A DNA stretch of 64,000 nt. Origin: JBBRGK01 sp036741355. GTDB lineage: Bacteria; Chloroflexota; Dehalococcoidia; CAUJGQ01. The notes below the pieces were generated by a model. The model worked only from the letters and a program-made list of their open reading frames with translations, was not told where the DNA came from and did no database searches. Each line of letters opens with the position of its first letter. The first letter of the stretch is position 1. Below are positions 8,197 to 15,470 of the stretch, in pieces. Location of the stretch: contig DAINSK010000009.1 in the NCBI GenBank assembly GCA_036741355.1, positions 22,938 through 86,937 on the forward strand. The letters are read 5' to 3'. The translations under genes were made by a program, and so were the position numbers.

Positions 8197-11100
8197 CTAC
8201 GGCGTTGGCGACGCTGCTGGCTGGCCTACGAGCTGGCTCAGCCGGTCGAGCGCCGCCTTGAGTCGTGCCTGTTGCTGGCCATAGCCAGCGAAGTCTCCTT
8301 GACGCAGTGCCTGTTGAGCCTGCGCGTCGGCGTCCAGAGCCTCCCGCGCTAGCCCTGCCACATCGGTTGCCGATGGCGACGGCCCGGCCCGTACTGTCGG
8401 CGCCACGGTCGAAGATGGCGTTGGTGCAGGTGCAGGCGTGGCTGGAGCGGGCGTCGCGGCGCGCTGCGCCTGGCTGGCGGCGGCTTGGTTGCCTGCGCTG
8501 GTTGCGCCAACGGCAAATGTCGGTTGCGCCTGTCCGATTGCGACCTTCAGAGCCTGCTGAAATGTCGGCTCCATATACACCTTGTCGCCGTTGTATACGA
8601 TCACGGCGATCACGGCCGGCTTGGGGTTCTGGTCGGCTACCAGGTATACCGGCTCGACATACAGATACGAATTGCCGATCGGAATCAGCAGCAGATTACC
8701 GCGCTGAACGTGCGACCCCTGAACGTTCAACAGTGAGAACCGTTGTGAAATGTCCGGCTGGCCGTCGATGCTCGAGTCGACCTGGGCCGGGCCGGGGATC
8801 TGCCGTCCCGATGGGAACCGGTACACGGCCAGTTTTCCGTAATTTTCTCCATCGGAGCGGGCGCCCATCCAGGCGACCGCGTTTGGTTTGTTGGCCGCGG
8901 TGAATGGCCGAATGAGGACAAACTCCTCGTTCGATTCGCCCGGCAGTTTCATGATCACGTAGTAGGGAACCACGTCCTTGACGTTACCGCTGGCGCCTTC
9001 CTTCGGCGTTGCCCACAGGTCCTCTTTGTTGTAAAACGCCCGCGAATCCTGGATGTGGTAGGTGCGGAAGACGTCCGCCTGAATCGTAAAGAGGTCTTCC
9101 GGATAGCGGACGTGCGACCGCAGTTCGTCCGGCATTTGCGAAATTGGCTTCAACAGGCTCGGAAACATCCTCTGATAGGTCCTGGCGATCGGGTCGTTCG
9201 CATCCGCCAGATAGAAGGTCACCTCGCCGGTGTACGCGTCGACGACGACCTTCACACTGTTACGAATGTAGTTGAAGCCCGAGCTGCTGACTTCCGAGTA
9301 GGGATAGTTGGACGACGTCGTGTACGCGTCCTGCATCCAGTACAGCTTGCCGCCGGCAACCACCAGGTAGGGATCCTGGTCGAGTCGCAGGAACGGTGCA
9401 ATATGGTTGATGCGATCGACGATATTGCGCCGGTAAAGCAGGCGGCTAGTGCCCGTAATTTGACCGCTGATCAGGAGGTTGGTGTCACTGAACTCCCATG
9501 CGTAGACGAGCCGCCGGAAAAACGACCCGATCGGAATCCCGCCCTTTCCCGAGTAACGGGTTTCAGCCTGACCCGTGTCCGATTCGTAATCGAACTCCGA
9601 TTGCTTACCGCCAATGATGACGTACTCATTCGTTTCGCTGCCGTAGTAGACACGGGGCTCGGTGATTGGCGGGGCGCCTGCCGGCGGGATATTGCCCAGG
9701 TTATAAGCGGGAAGACCGTCCTGGTCGACCTTGTTGACGGGATTCATGACAGCGCCGTAACCGTGGGTGTATTGGAGATGGATGTTCACCCAGCTCCGAG
9801 CGTTTACCGGCAGACCAGAGAGCGTCAATTCACGCGGCGACAGCGTTACTTCGGTATAGGCGTTGTCGATCTGATAGCGATCCACGTCGACGTCGTCGAA
9901 CACATACAGCGGACGAATCTCCTGCTGCTGCTTGTACGCGTTGATAATGAACCGAGGGTCCCACAGCCGAATATTGTTGATCGTCTCTTGATTGGCGCTG
10001 ATTGCGTCCGCCGAAATGTTCGTTTCAGCATCGAATGGTTGTTCCTGGATCGAGTCGAGACCAAAGGCTTGGCGCGTCATCTTGATGTTGCGCTCGATGT
10101 ACGGCTGTTCCTTGGCCAGTTCATTCGGGTCGACGGTAAAGCGCTGGACGGAGCCCGGATACAGACCGAGCACGACGATAAGCGCAATCACCCACGCCAT
10201 TCCGCCAAGTCCCGCGGGGATCAGGCTCTTGCGTACCACCGACCACACGATGGCTGCCATGGCTATGCCGCTAAACGCGAACAGAATGAAATATCCGGGA
10301 ACGCGGGCGTGGATATCTGTATATGTAGCGCCTTGCACCACGCCGTTATGGCCGATAGCCAGCTCGAAAATGCTCAGCACGTAGCCAAAGCAGAAAAGCA
10401 ACAGCAGCCCAATGAGCAGCGCACCGACGTGCCCTTTATTGCCGCGACTGAGACGGAGCTCGAAGTTCTGCAAGCTCAGCGTAAAAGCGTAGACGCCGAC
10501 CACGGCCAGCAAGGTGACGATCACTGCGCCGACCAACCAACCCTGCAGCGCGCGCAGTGCGGGCAACGCGAACACGTAGAAGCCAACGTCGTGATTGAAC
10601 GCAGGATCGTTCACGCCGAAGTCGACGCGATTGGCGAAACGCAGCACCGTGTCCCACTGTCCAGCCGCTACCGAGCCAAAGATCACCGCGAGAAACAGTG
10701 AGCCGGCGACCAAGCCGATGGTCACAATGCGGCGTAGCGTGGCGGGCTCTACTTCCGCGATGAAGCTTTCTTCGTAGCCCTCCGGCGCCAGCCGTCGCGC
10801 GAGCCACAGGTTGAAACCGATGAAGAGAAGAAAAATCAAGGCGCTTGCGAAGAAGAGGATGACCTTGGTCAGGATCTCCTTGCCATACACCGACGAGAGG
10901 CCGACGCTGTCGAACCAGAGGTAATCGGCGTAGATCCCCTTGCCAATCGACGCAGCAATGAACAGCACGAATACAGCAACGGCGATTACGAGCCAGCGCG
11001 CCGCGTTGATGTGCGGAAGCTGCTCACGCCCAACACGGAATTGAATAGGGGGCGGACCAAGCGGTCCGCGGTCTTCTCTAGGTGGCTCGCCGAACGACAC
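8197..11100 (-). CDS. UPF0182 family large membrane protein
   Basis: A 967-residue protein of the UPF0182 family, whose function is unknown. The first third (about residues 30-320) contains roughly seven hydrophobic helices. A large extracytoplasmic-looking domain follows, with family blocks such as NNIRLWDPR, QFYEIRPLYVFDDVDVDRY-like sequence, YTHGYG and FRRLVYAWEF. The last 100 residues are rich in Ala, Pro, Ser and Gln, with a coiled-coil-like end (AREALDADAQAQQALRQGDF). Such proteins are typical of Actinobacteria, Cyanobacteria and Chloroflexota. It starts 18 bases after argB, inside the arginine block, so it is probably co-transcribed with argCJB. Nothing in the sequence links it to arginine chemistry. 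Confidence 0.85.
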   Translation of the reverse strand: MSFGEPPREDRGPLGPPPIQFRVGREQLPHINAARWLVIAVAVFVLFIAASIGKGIYADYLWFDSVGLSSVYGKEILTKVILFFASALIFLLFIGFNLWLARRLAPEGYEESFIAEVEPATLRRIVTIGLVAGSLFLAVIFGSVAAGQWDTVLRFANRVDFGVNDPAFNHDVGFYVFALPALRALQGWLVGAVIVTLLAVVGVYAFTLSLQNFELRLSRGNKGHVGALLIGLLLLFCFGYVLSIFELAIGHNGVVQGATYTDIHARVPGYFILFAFSGIAMAAIVWSVVRKSLIPAGLGGMAWVIALIVVLGLYPGSVQRFTVDPNELAKEQPYIERNIKMTRQAFGLDSIQEQPFDAETNISADAISANQETINNIRLWDPRFIINAYKQQQEIRPLYVFDDVDVDRYQIDNAYTEVTLSPRELTLSGLPVNARSWVNIHLQYTHGYGAVMNPVNKVDQDGLPAYNLGNIPPAGAPPITEPRVYYGSETNEYVIIGGKQSEFDYESDTGQAETRYSGKGGIPIGSFFRRLVYAWEFSDTNLLISGQITGTSRLLYRRNIVDRINHIAPFLRLDQDPYLVVAGGKLYWMQDAYTTSSNYPYSEVSSSGFNYIRNSVKVVVDAYTGEVTFYLADANDPIARTYQRMFPSLLKPISQMPDELRSHVRYPEDLFTIQADVFRTYHIQDSRAFYNKEDLWATPKEGASGNVKDVVPYYVIMKLPGESNEEFVLIRPFTAANKPNAVAWMGARSDGENYGKLAVYRFPSGRQIPGPAQVDSSIDGQPDISQRFSLLNVQGSHVQRGNLLLIPIGNSYLYVEPVYLVADQNPKPAVIAVIVYNGDKVYMEPTFQQALKVAIGQAQPTFAVGATSAGNQAAASQAQRAATPAPATPAPAPTPSSTVAPTVRAGPSPSATDVAGLAREALDADAQAQQALRQGDFAGYGQQQARLKAALDRLSQLVGQPAASPTP

Positions 11101-11118
11101 TGTGCCTCCGCCTCTCTG

Positions 11119-11898
11119 TCAGCCGACGAGTGTCCCCACCGGCTCGGTTCCAATGGCCTTGGTCAATGCGTGTTCCTGTCGCCCGTCGACAATCACCGGC
11201 CGCGAACCGGCGGCCGCGGCGCGAAAGCAAGCCTCGATCTTCGGGATCATACCGCCTTTCAGAACACCCGATCCACGTAGACGGTTTGTATCCTCGGATG
11301 TCAACCGATGAACGAGGTCACCGTTGCCGTCTTGTACGCCGGCAACGTCGGTCAGAAAGACAAGCCGGCAGTGATTGAGCACCGCCGCGATCTCACCAGC
11401 TACCGTATCAGCGTTCACGTTGAGCAGCTGTCCCGAGCCCTCTCCGATGTGAATGGCAATCGGAGCGATGACCGGAACGATGCCGGCGTTCAAGAGCATT
11501 TGGAGCAAGGCGACGTCCACTTCTCGTACGGCGCCGACGAATCCAAGTGCCGGCTGGTCAATCTCTGCTCGAAGCAACCCGCCATCCGCGCCGCAGAGCC
11601 CCAACGCGCGCACGCCCAGGCCTGCAAGCTGGGCAACCAGTTGCTTGTTGATCAGGCCCGCGATGACGGCGACGACGACGTCGAGTGTTGGACCATGCGT
11701 CACCCGGAGGCCGTCGACAAAATGCGACTCGACTTTGTGAATGTCGAGCCAGCGCGTAATCTCGGCGCCGCCGCCGTGGACGACGACAATAGGGACACCG
11801 CGGCGGTGCAACGCGGCGATGTCGCTCAACGTCGTGTCGCGGGCGCCGAGCGTGCTGCCGCCGAGCTTTACTACAACGGTTTGGTTGAATTCGGGCAC
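11119..11898 (-). CDS. argB: Acetylglutamate kinase
   Basis: Phosphorylates N-acetyl-L-glutamate, the second step of the acetylated arginine route. Amino-acid-kinase fold motifs are VVVKLGGSTLG at the N-terminus, VVHGGGAEITRWLD for substrate and ATP binding, and LVFLTDVAGVQD followed by a KGGMIPKIEA block. I chose GTG 11898, with GGGAG 9 bases upstream. This gives 259 residues and places the start 30 bases after the argJ stop. A longer frame up to 11985 would add a non-homologous N-terminus and overlap argJ. There is no long N-terminal helix of the kind associated with arginine-inhibited hexameric forms, so feedback control is uncertain. Confidence 0.93.
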   Translation of the reverse strand: MPEFNQTVVVKLGGSTLGARDTTLSDIAALHRRGVPIVVVHGGGAEITRWLDIHKVESHFVDGLRVTHGPTLDVVVAVIAGLINKQLVAQLAGLGVRALGLCGADGGLLRAEIDQPALGFVGAVREVDVALLQMLLNAGIVPVIAPIAIHIGEGSGQLLNVNADTVAGEIAAVLNHCRLVFLTDVAGVQDGNGDLVHRLTSEDTNRLRGSGVLKGGMIPKIEACFRAAAAGSRPVIVDGRQEHALTKAIGTEPVGTLVG

Positions 11899-11927
11899 CC
11901 TGCGAGGCTCCCAGACGAAATCGCGAC

Positions 11928-13136
11928 TCAGGTCGTGTACTCCGCGTTGATCTTCACGTACTCTTCTGTGAGATCGCAGCCCCAAGCGACTGCTGACGCG
12001 TCACCTGTGCCCAGGTTCGCGCTAATAGTGACTTCGGGACCCTGGAGCGCCGACCTGGCCGCGGCGGGGTCCACGCTTGCGGCCGCGCCGCGCGTATAGG
12101 CTACCACGTCGCCGATGCTCACTTCGGCTCGTTCCATCGCAATTGCCGCGCCGCTGCGGCCGATCGCCATCATAATCCTGCCCCAGTTGAAGTCGCTTCC
12201 ATAGACCGCCGACTTCATCAGCGGCGAGACCGTGATTGTCCGTGCGGCCTTCCGCGCCTCTTCGAGCGTCCTGGCGCCGGAAATTCGGACTTCGATCAGC
12301 TTGCTCGCTCCTTCGCCGTCGGCGGCGATCTCGCGCGCCAGCCGGCGAGAGACGGAATAAATCGCCTCTCGAAAACTGTCGGCCGCGGGTGTATCGGACC
12401 GAATCGGCTCTCCCCCCGCGGCGCCATTCGCCAGAAGCACTACAGTGTCGCTGGTGCTTGTGTCGCCGTCGATGCTGACCATGTTGAACGTCTCGTCCAC
12501 GACCGAACGCATGAGCATTTTCAGACAGGCGCCCTCGACCGGGGCGTCGGTTGTGAGAAAGGCGAACATCGTACCCATATCCGGGTGGATCATGCCCGAA
12601 CCTTTGGCTATGCCGCCCGCGCGGTACGTCCTACCGCTCGCCTCGAATTCAACGGCCACGTGCTTCGGCCGCGTATCCGTCGTCATGATCGCGCGGGCCA
12701 GGTCGATGCCGCCATCGGTCCTGACCTCAACCTGCCGTATCCCTTTCCGAATGCGGTCCATCGGCAGCGGCCAGCCGATCACGCCCGTAGACGCCACAAT
12801 CACATCGTCCTGGCGGATCCCGAGCTTCGCGGCAGCCTCCGCTGCCATATCGCGCGCGTCTCGCAGCCCCGTTTGCCCCATCGCCACGTTCGCGATACCC
12901 GAGTTTGCGACGATGGCCTGTGCGCGGCCGTTTGCGAGGTATTCCCGTGACACCGTGACCGGAGCGCCCTCGACAGTGCTGCGCGTGAACATGCCGGCGG
13001 CGGTACAGGGCCGAACTGAGAACAACAATCCGACGTCGGGTCGCGTTGAATCAGCGTGTTTGACGCCGGCAACAGCCACACCGGCGAGGAATCCGGCCGG
13101 CGAGGTGACGCTGCCGTTTGGGATATCTTTTGGCAT
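11928..13136 (-). CDS. argJ: Glutamate N-acetyltransferase / ornithine acetyltransferase
   Basis: Transfers the acetyl group from N-acetylornithine to glutamate, recycling acetyl groups in the cyclic arginine pathway. Some members also use acetyl-CoA to make the first acetylglutamate. The protein is made as a 402-residue precursor that cuts itself before a threonine to give alpha and beta chains. Here the cleavage region reads GMIHPDMGTMFAFLTTDA near residues 180-197. It has GT where most family members have AT, and the nucleophile Thr is kept. FNMVSIDGDTSTSDTVVLLA is a further family block. Since argA is not visible, a bifunctional enzyme is likely but not shown. It lies between argC and argB. 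Confidence 0.93.
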   Translation of the reverse strand: MPKDIPNGSVTSPAGFLAGVAVAGVKHADSTRPDVGLLFSVRPCTAAGMFTRSTVEGAPVTVSREYLANGRAQAIVANSGIANVAMGQTGLRDARDMAAEAAAKLGIRQDDVIVASTGVIGWPLPMDRIRKGIRQVEVRTDGGIDLARAIMTTDTRPKHVAVEFEASGRTYRAGGIAKGSGMIHPDMGTMFAFLTTDAPVEGACLKMLMRSVVDETFNMVSIDGDTSTSDTVVLLANGAAGGEPIRSDTPAADSFREAIYSVSRRLAREIAADGEGASKLIEVRISGARTLEEARKAARTITVSPLMKSAVYGSDFNWGRIMMAIGRSGAAIAMERAEVSIGDVVAYTRGAAASVDPAAARSALQGPEVTISANLGTGDASAVAWGCDLTEEYVKINAEYTT

Positions 13137-13204
13137 GGCGCGGGAAGACCTCCTCTTGCAGGTCTGGCCGGTTATCGATGGCCCGGGAGGGTGGCTGAAG
13201 GGCC

Positions 13205-14236
13205 TCAGGGGTACAGCGCTGGACTATCGATTCCGGCCGTTTGTGACAGACCGAGCATGAGGTTCATGTTCTCGATCGCCTGTCCCGACGCGCCCTTTAC
13301 CAGGTTGTCCAGGCACGCCGAGACGACAAGTCGCCCGGTTCGTAGATCAACCGTCGGGAAAACGTGGCAGTAGTTGCTTCCAGCGGTGTGCTTGGTGTGG
13401 GGCGCCGAATCGGTCACGTGGGTGAACGGCGCATCCGCGTAGAAGTCGCGGTAGATGCCGCGAAGCTCAGACTGTGGGTCGGAACCGAGTCGGTCGAGCC
13501 GGAGGTCCGCGTAGCACGTGGTTTCAATGCCGCGAATCATTGGCACTAGGTGCGGCACAAACGTCACTCTTGGCGGCGTGTTACAGGTGAACGCAGCGAG
13601 TTCCTGAGTGATCTCGGGAAGATGCCGATGGCCGTTGAGCCCATAGGCCGAAAAATCCTCGTCGACTTCGCTGTAGTTGTACTCAAGTTTCGCGCCACGA
13701 CCGGCTCCCGAAATCCCTGACTTGCTGTCGACGATCACCCCCGGCTCGACGATGCCTGCCTTGAAGGCTGGGGCGAGCGCCAAAATCGCCGCCGTCGGAT
13801 AGCAGCCCGGGTTGGCAACGAGGCGGCTCTTGCGAATTGCCTCCCTGTGCAGCTCTGGCAGCCCGTAGACCGCAAATTTGAGCGCCTCGGGTGAAGGATG
13901 TTCCACCCCGTACCATTCGCGGTACTCGTCCGGGTCGCGCAGGCGGAAATCGGCGCTTACGTCGATCACCGGCACTCTGCGTTCCACGAATGGCAGCAAC
14001 GCGGCAGCACTGGCAGCGTGCGGCAAACAGGAGATGACGGCATCAACGTCGGTATCAATCTCAGGCGTGATCGTCAGATCGTAGCGCCAGAGATGTGGAA
14101 AAACGGCGGCCAGCGGCTTGCCCGCTTCGCTGCGTCCGGTGGCCGCAACCATCGTGGCGTTCGGATGCTGCAACAAGAGACGGGCGGCTTCGACGCCCGC
14201 GTAGCCGGTAACGTTCAGGACACCAACCCGAATCAC
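13205..14236 (-). CDS. argC: N-acetyl-gamma-glutamyl-phosphate reductase
   Basis: Reduces N-acetylglutamyl phosphate to the semialdehyde with NADPH, the third step of arginine synthesis. The nucleotide-binding loop GVLNVTGYAGVEAARLL is at the N-terminus and the catalytic cysteine is in VANPGCYPTAA near residue 150. The start is GTG 14236, with GGAG 6 bases upstream. This gives 343 residues, the family length. A longer frame to 14323 adds 29 residues without homology and would run into the prs promoter region. It is the first gene of argCJB-UPF0182 and is divergent from prs, so the 190-base gap should contain both promoters. Confidence 0.93.
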   Translation of the reverse strand: MIRVGVLNVTGYAGVEAARLLLQHPNATMVAATGRSEAGKPLAAVFPHLWRYDLTITPEIDTDVDAVISCLPHAASAAALLPFVERRVPVIDVSADFRLRDPDEYREWYGVEHPSPEALKFAVYGLPELHREAIRKSRLVANPGCYPTAAILALAPAFKAGIVEPGVIVDSKSGISGAGRGAKLEYNYSEVDEDFSAYGLNGHRHLPEITQELAAFTCNTPPRVTFVPHLVPMIRGIETTCYADLRLDRLGSDPQSELRGIYRDFYADAPFTHVTDSAPHTKHTAGSNYCHVFPTVDLRTGRLVVSACLDNLVKGASGQAIENMNLMLGLSQTAGIDSPALYP

Positions 14237-14429
14237 ACCACACTCCAGTGCATAGGTAGCAAGTATAAAGAAGGGCTCACGCCTGGGCAACAAACAGGAA
14301 TGGGACATCGCGGCTCCTTCCAAGGGCCGGCACCGTTGTTCCCTGCGTGACCATCGGCGAAACTGAGATCAGCTTAAACGGTTGGAAAACGGCGCGGCGC
14401 CGTCATTCAAAACGAATGAGGAGTCTGTG

Positions 14430-15371
14430 TTGTACCAGGAGCTCAGCATTTTCACCGGCAACGCCCACCCGGCGCTGGCCCAGGCGATATGCGACCGTCT
14501 TGGCCGGCCTCTTGGAAAATGCGCGGTCTTCGAGTTCAGCAACGAGAACATTTTCGTCCAGATTGAAGAGAACGTCCGCAACCGCGACGTCTTCATCATC
14601 CAGCCGGCCGCATCGCCCGTGAGCACGCGATTGATGGAACTGTTCATCATGCTCGACGCATTTCGGCGCGCTTCCGCGGGACGGATCAGCGTCGTGATGC
14701 CTTACTACGCCTACGGACGTAGCGATAAAAAAGACCAGCCGCGGGTCCCGATAACGGCACGACTGATTGCAAATATCTTGGAAACTGCCGGCGCGGACCG
14801 CCTTCTGACAGTGGACCTGCACGCGGGACAGATTCAGGGATTCTTCAACGTGCCCGTTGACGAGTTGAGTACGCTGCACAGCTTTGAAATGTATTTTAGA
14901 GAGTTGGACCTGCCGGACCCCGTAGTCGTTGCGACGGACCTCGGCGCCTCCAAGCGGGCACGCAACCTGGCGGAACGGCTGGAGGTCCCGCTGGCCGTCA
15001 TGGAGAAACGACGCGCTGCTAACGACGATAACGCCGAGATCATGACCGTGATCGGTGAGGTTAAGGGCAGGACCGCGCTGATCGTCGATGACGAAGTCGA
15101 TACGGCCGGTACGCTCATCCAGGCCGTCTGTGCGCTGCATGAGCGCGGCGCCAAAGCGATTTACGCCGCCGCAACGCACGGCGTGCTTTCAGGGCCGGCG
15201 ATCAAGCGAATTGACGATAGCCCCCTTCAACAACTTGTTGTGTCGGACTCACTCCCAACCCCATCGGGCAAGCAATCGGATAAGATCCGGACGCTGTCAC
15301 TGGCTCCAATGCTGGCCGACGCGATCACGCGTATCCATACCGGCCAGTCGGTCGGCGCAATGTTCCATTAG
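14430..15371 (+). CDS. prs: Ribose-phosphate pyrophosphokinase
   Basis: Makes PRPP from ribose 5-phosphate and ATP, feeding nucleotide, histidine and tryptophan synthesis. The N-terminus ELSIFTGNAHPALAQAIC matches the family start. Further blocks are MPYYAYGRSDKKDQPR, VDLHAGQIQGFF and the PRPP-binding loop IVDDEVDTAGTL near residue 217. I chose TTG 14430 because GAGGAG lies at 14418-14423. GTG 14427 is nearly as good, and an in-frame TTG at 14382 would add residues unlike the family. The length is 313 residues. It precedes secA by 99 bases on the same strand. Confidence 0.93.
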   Translation: MYQELSIFTGNAHPALAQAICDRLGRPLGKCAVFEFSNENIFVQIEENVRNRDVFIIQPAASPVSTRLMELFIMLDAFRRASAGRISVVMPYYAYGRSDKKDQPRVPITARLIANILETAGADRLLTVDLHAGQIQGFFNVPVDELSTLHSFEMYFRELDLPDPVVVATDLGASKRARNLAERLEVPLAVMEKRRAANDDNAEIMTVIGEVKGRTALIVDDEVDTAGTLIQAVCALHERGAKAIYAAATHGVLSGPAIKRIDDSPLQQLVVSDSLPTPSGKQSDKIRTLSLAPMLADAITRIHTGQSVGAMFH

Positions 15372-15470
15372 TAGGGAAACGGCTGGTAGGGAAACGGTGA
15401 CCGGGGCCCCCTGGTGTATCATTTATCGACAATAACTCTTGCTCCTCTGCGTTCGGCAAGGTGATTCCAG

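Noticed and set aside
9055..10701. Open frame of 548 codons on the plus strand, antisense to UPF0182
   Set aside because: The opposite strand encodes a full UPF0182 protein with clear family blocks. The plus-strand product has no fold-like pattern, is rich in Arg, Val and Asp, and has no suitable neighbours. It is a by-product of GC-rich codon use.
12445..13260. Plus-strand frame antisense to argJ
   Set aside because: It is Arg/Ser/Pro-rich shadow sequence without motifs; argJ is well supported on the minus strand.
14237..14323. Upstream start of argC at 14323
   Set aside because: The 29 added residues are unlike the family, while GTG 14236 has GGAG at good spacing and gives the family length.
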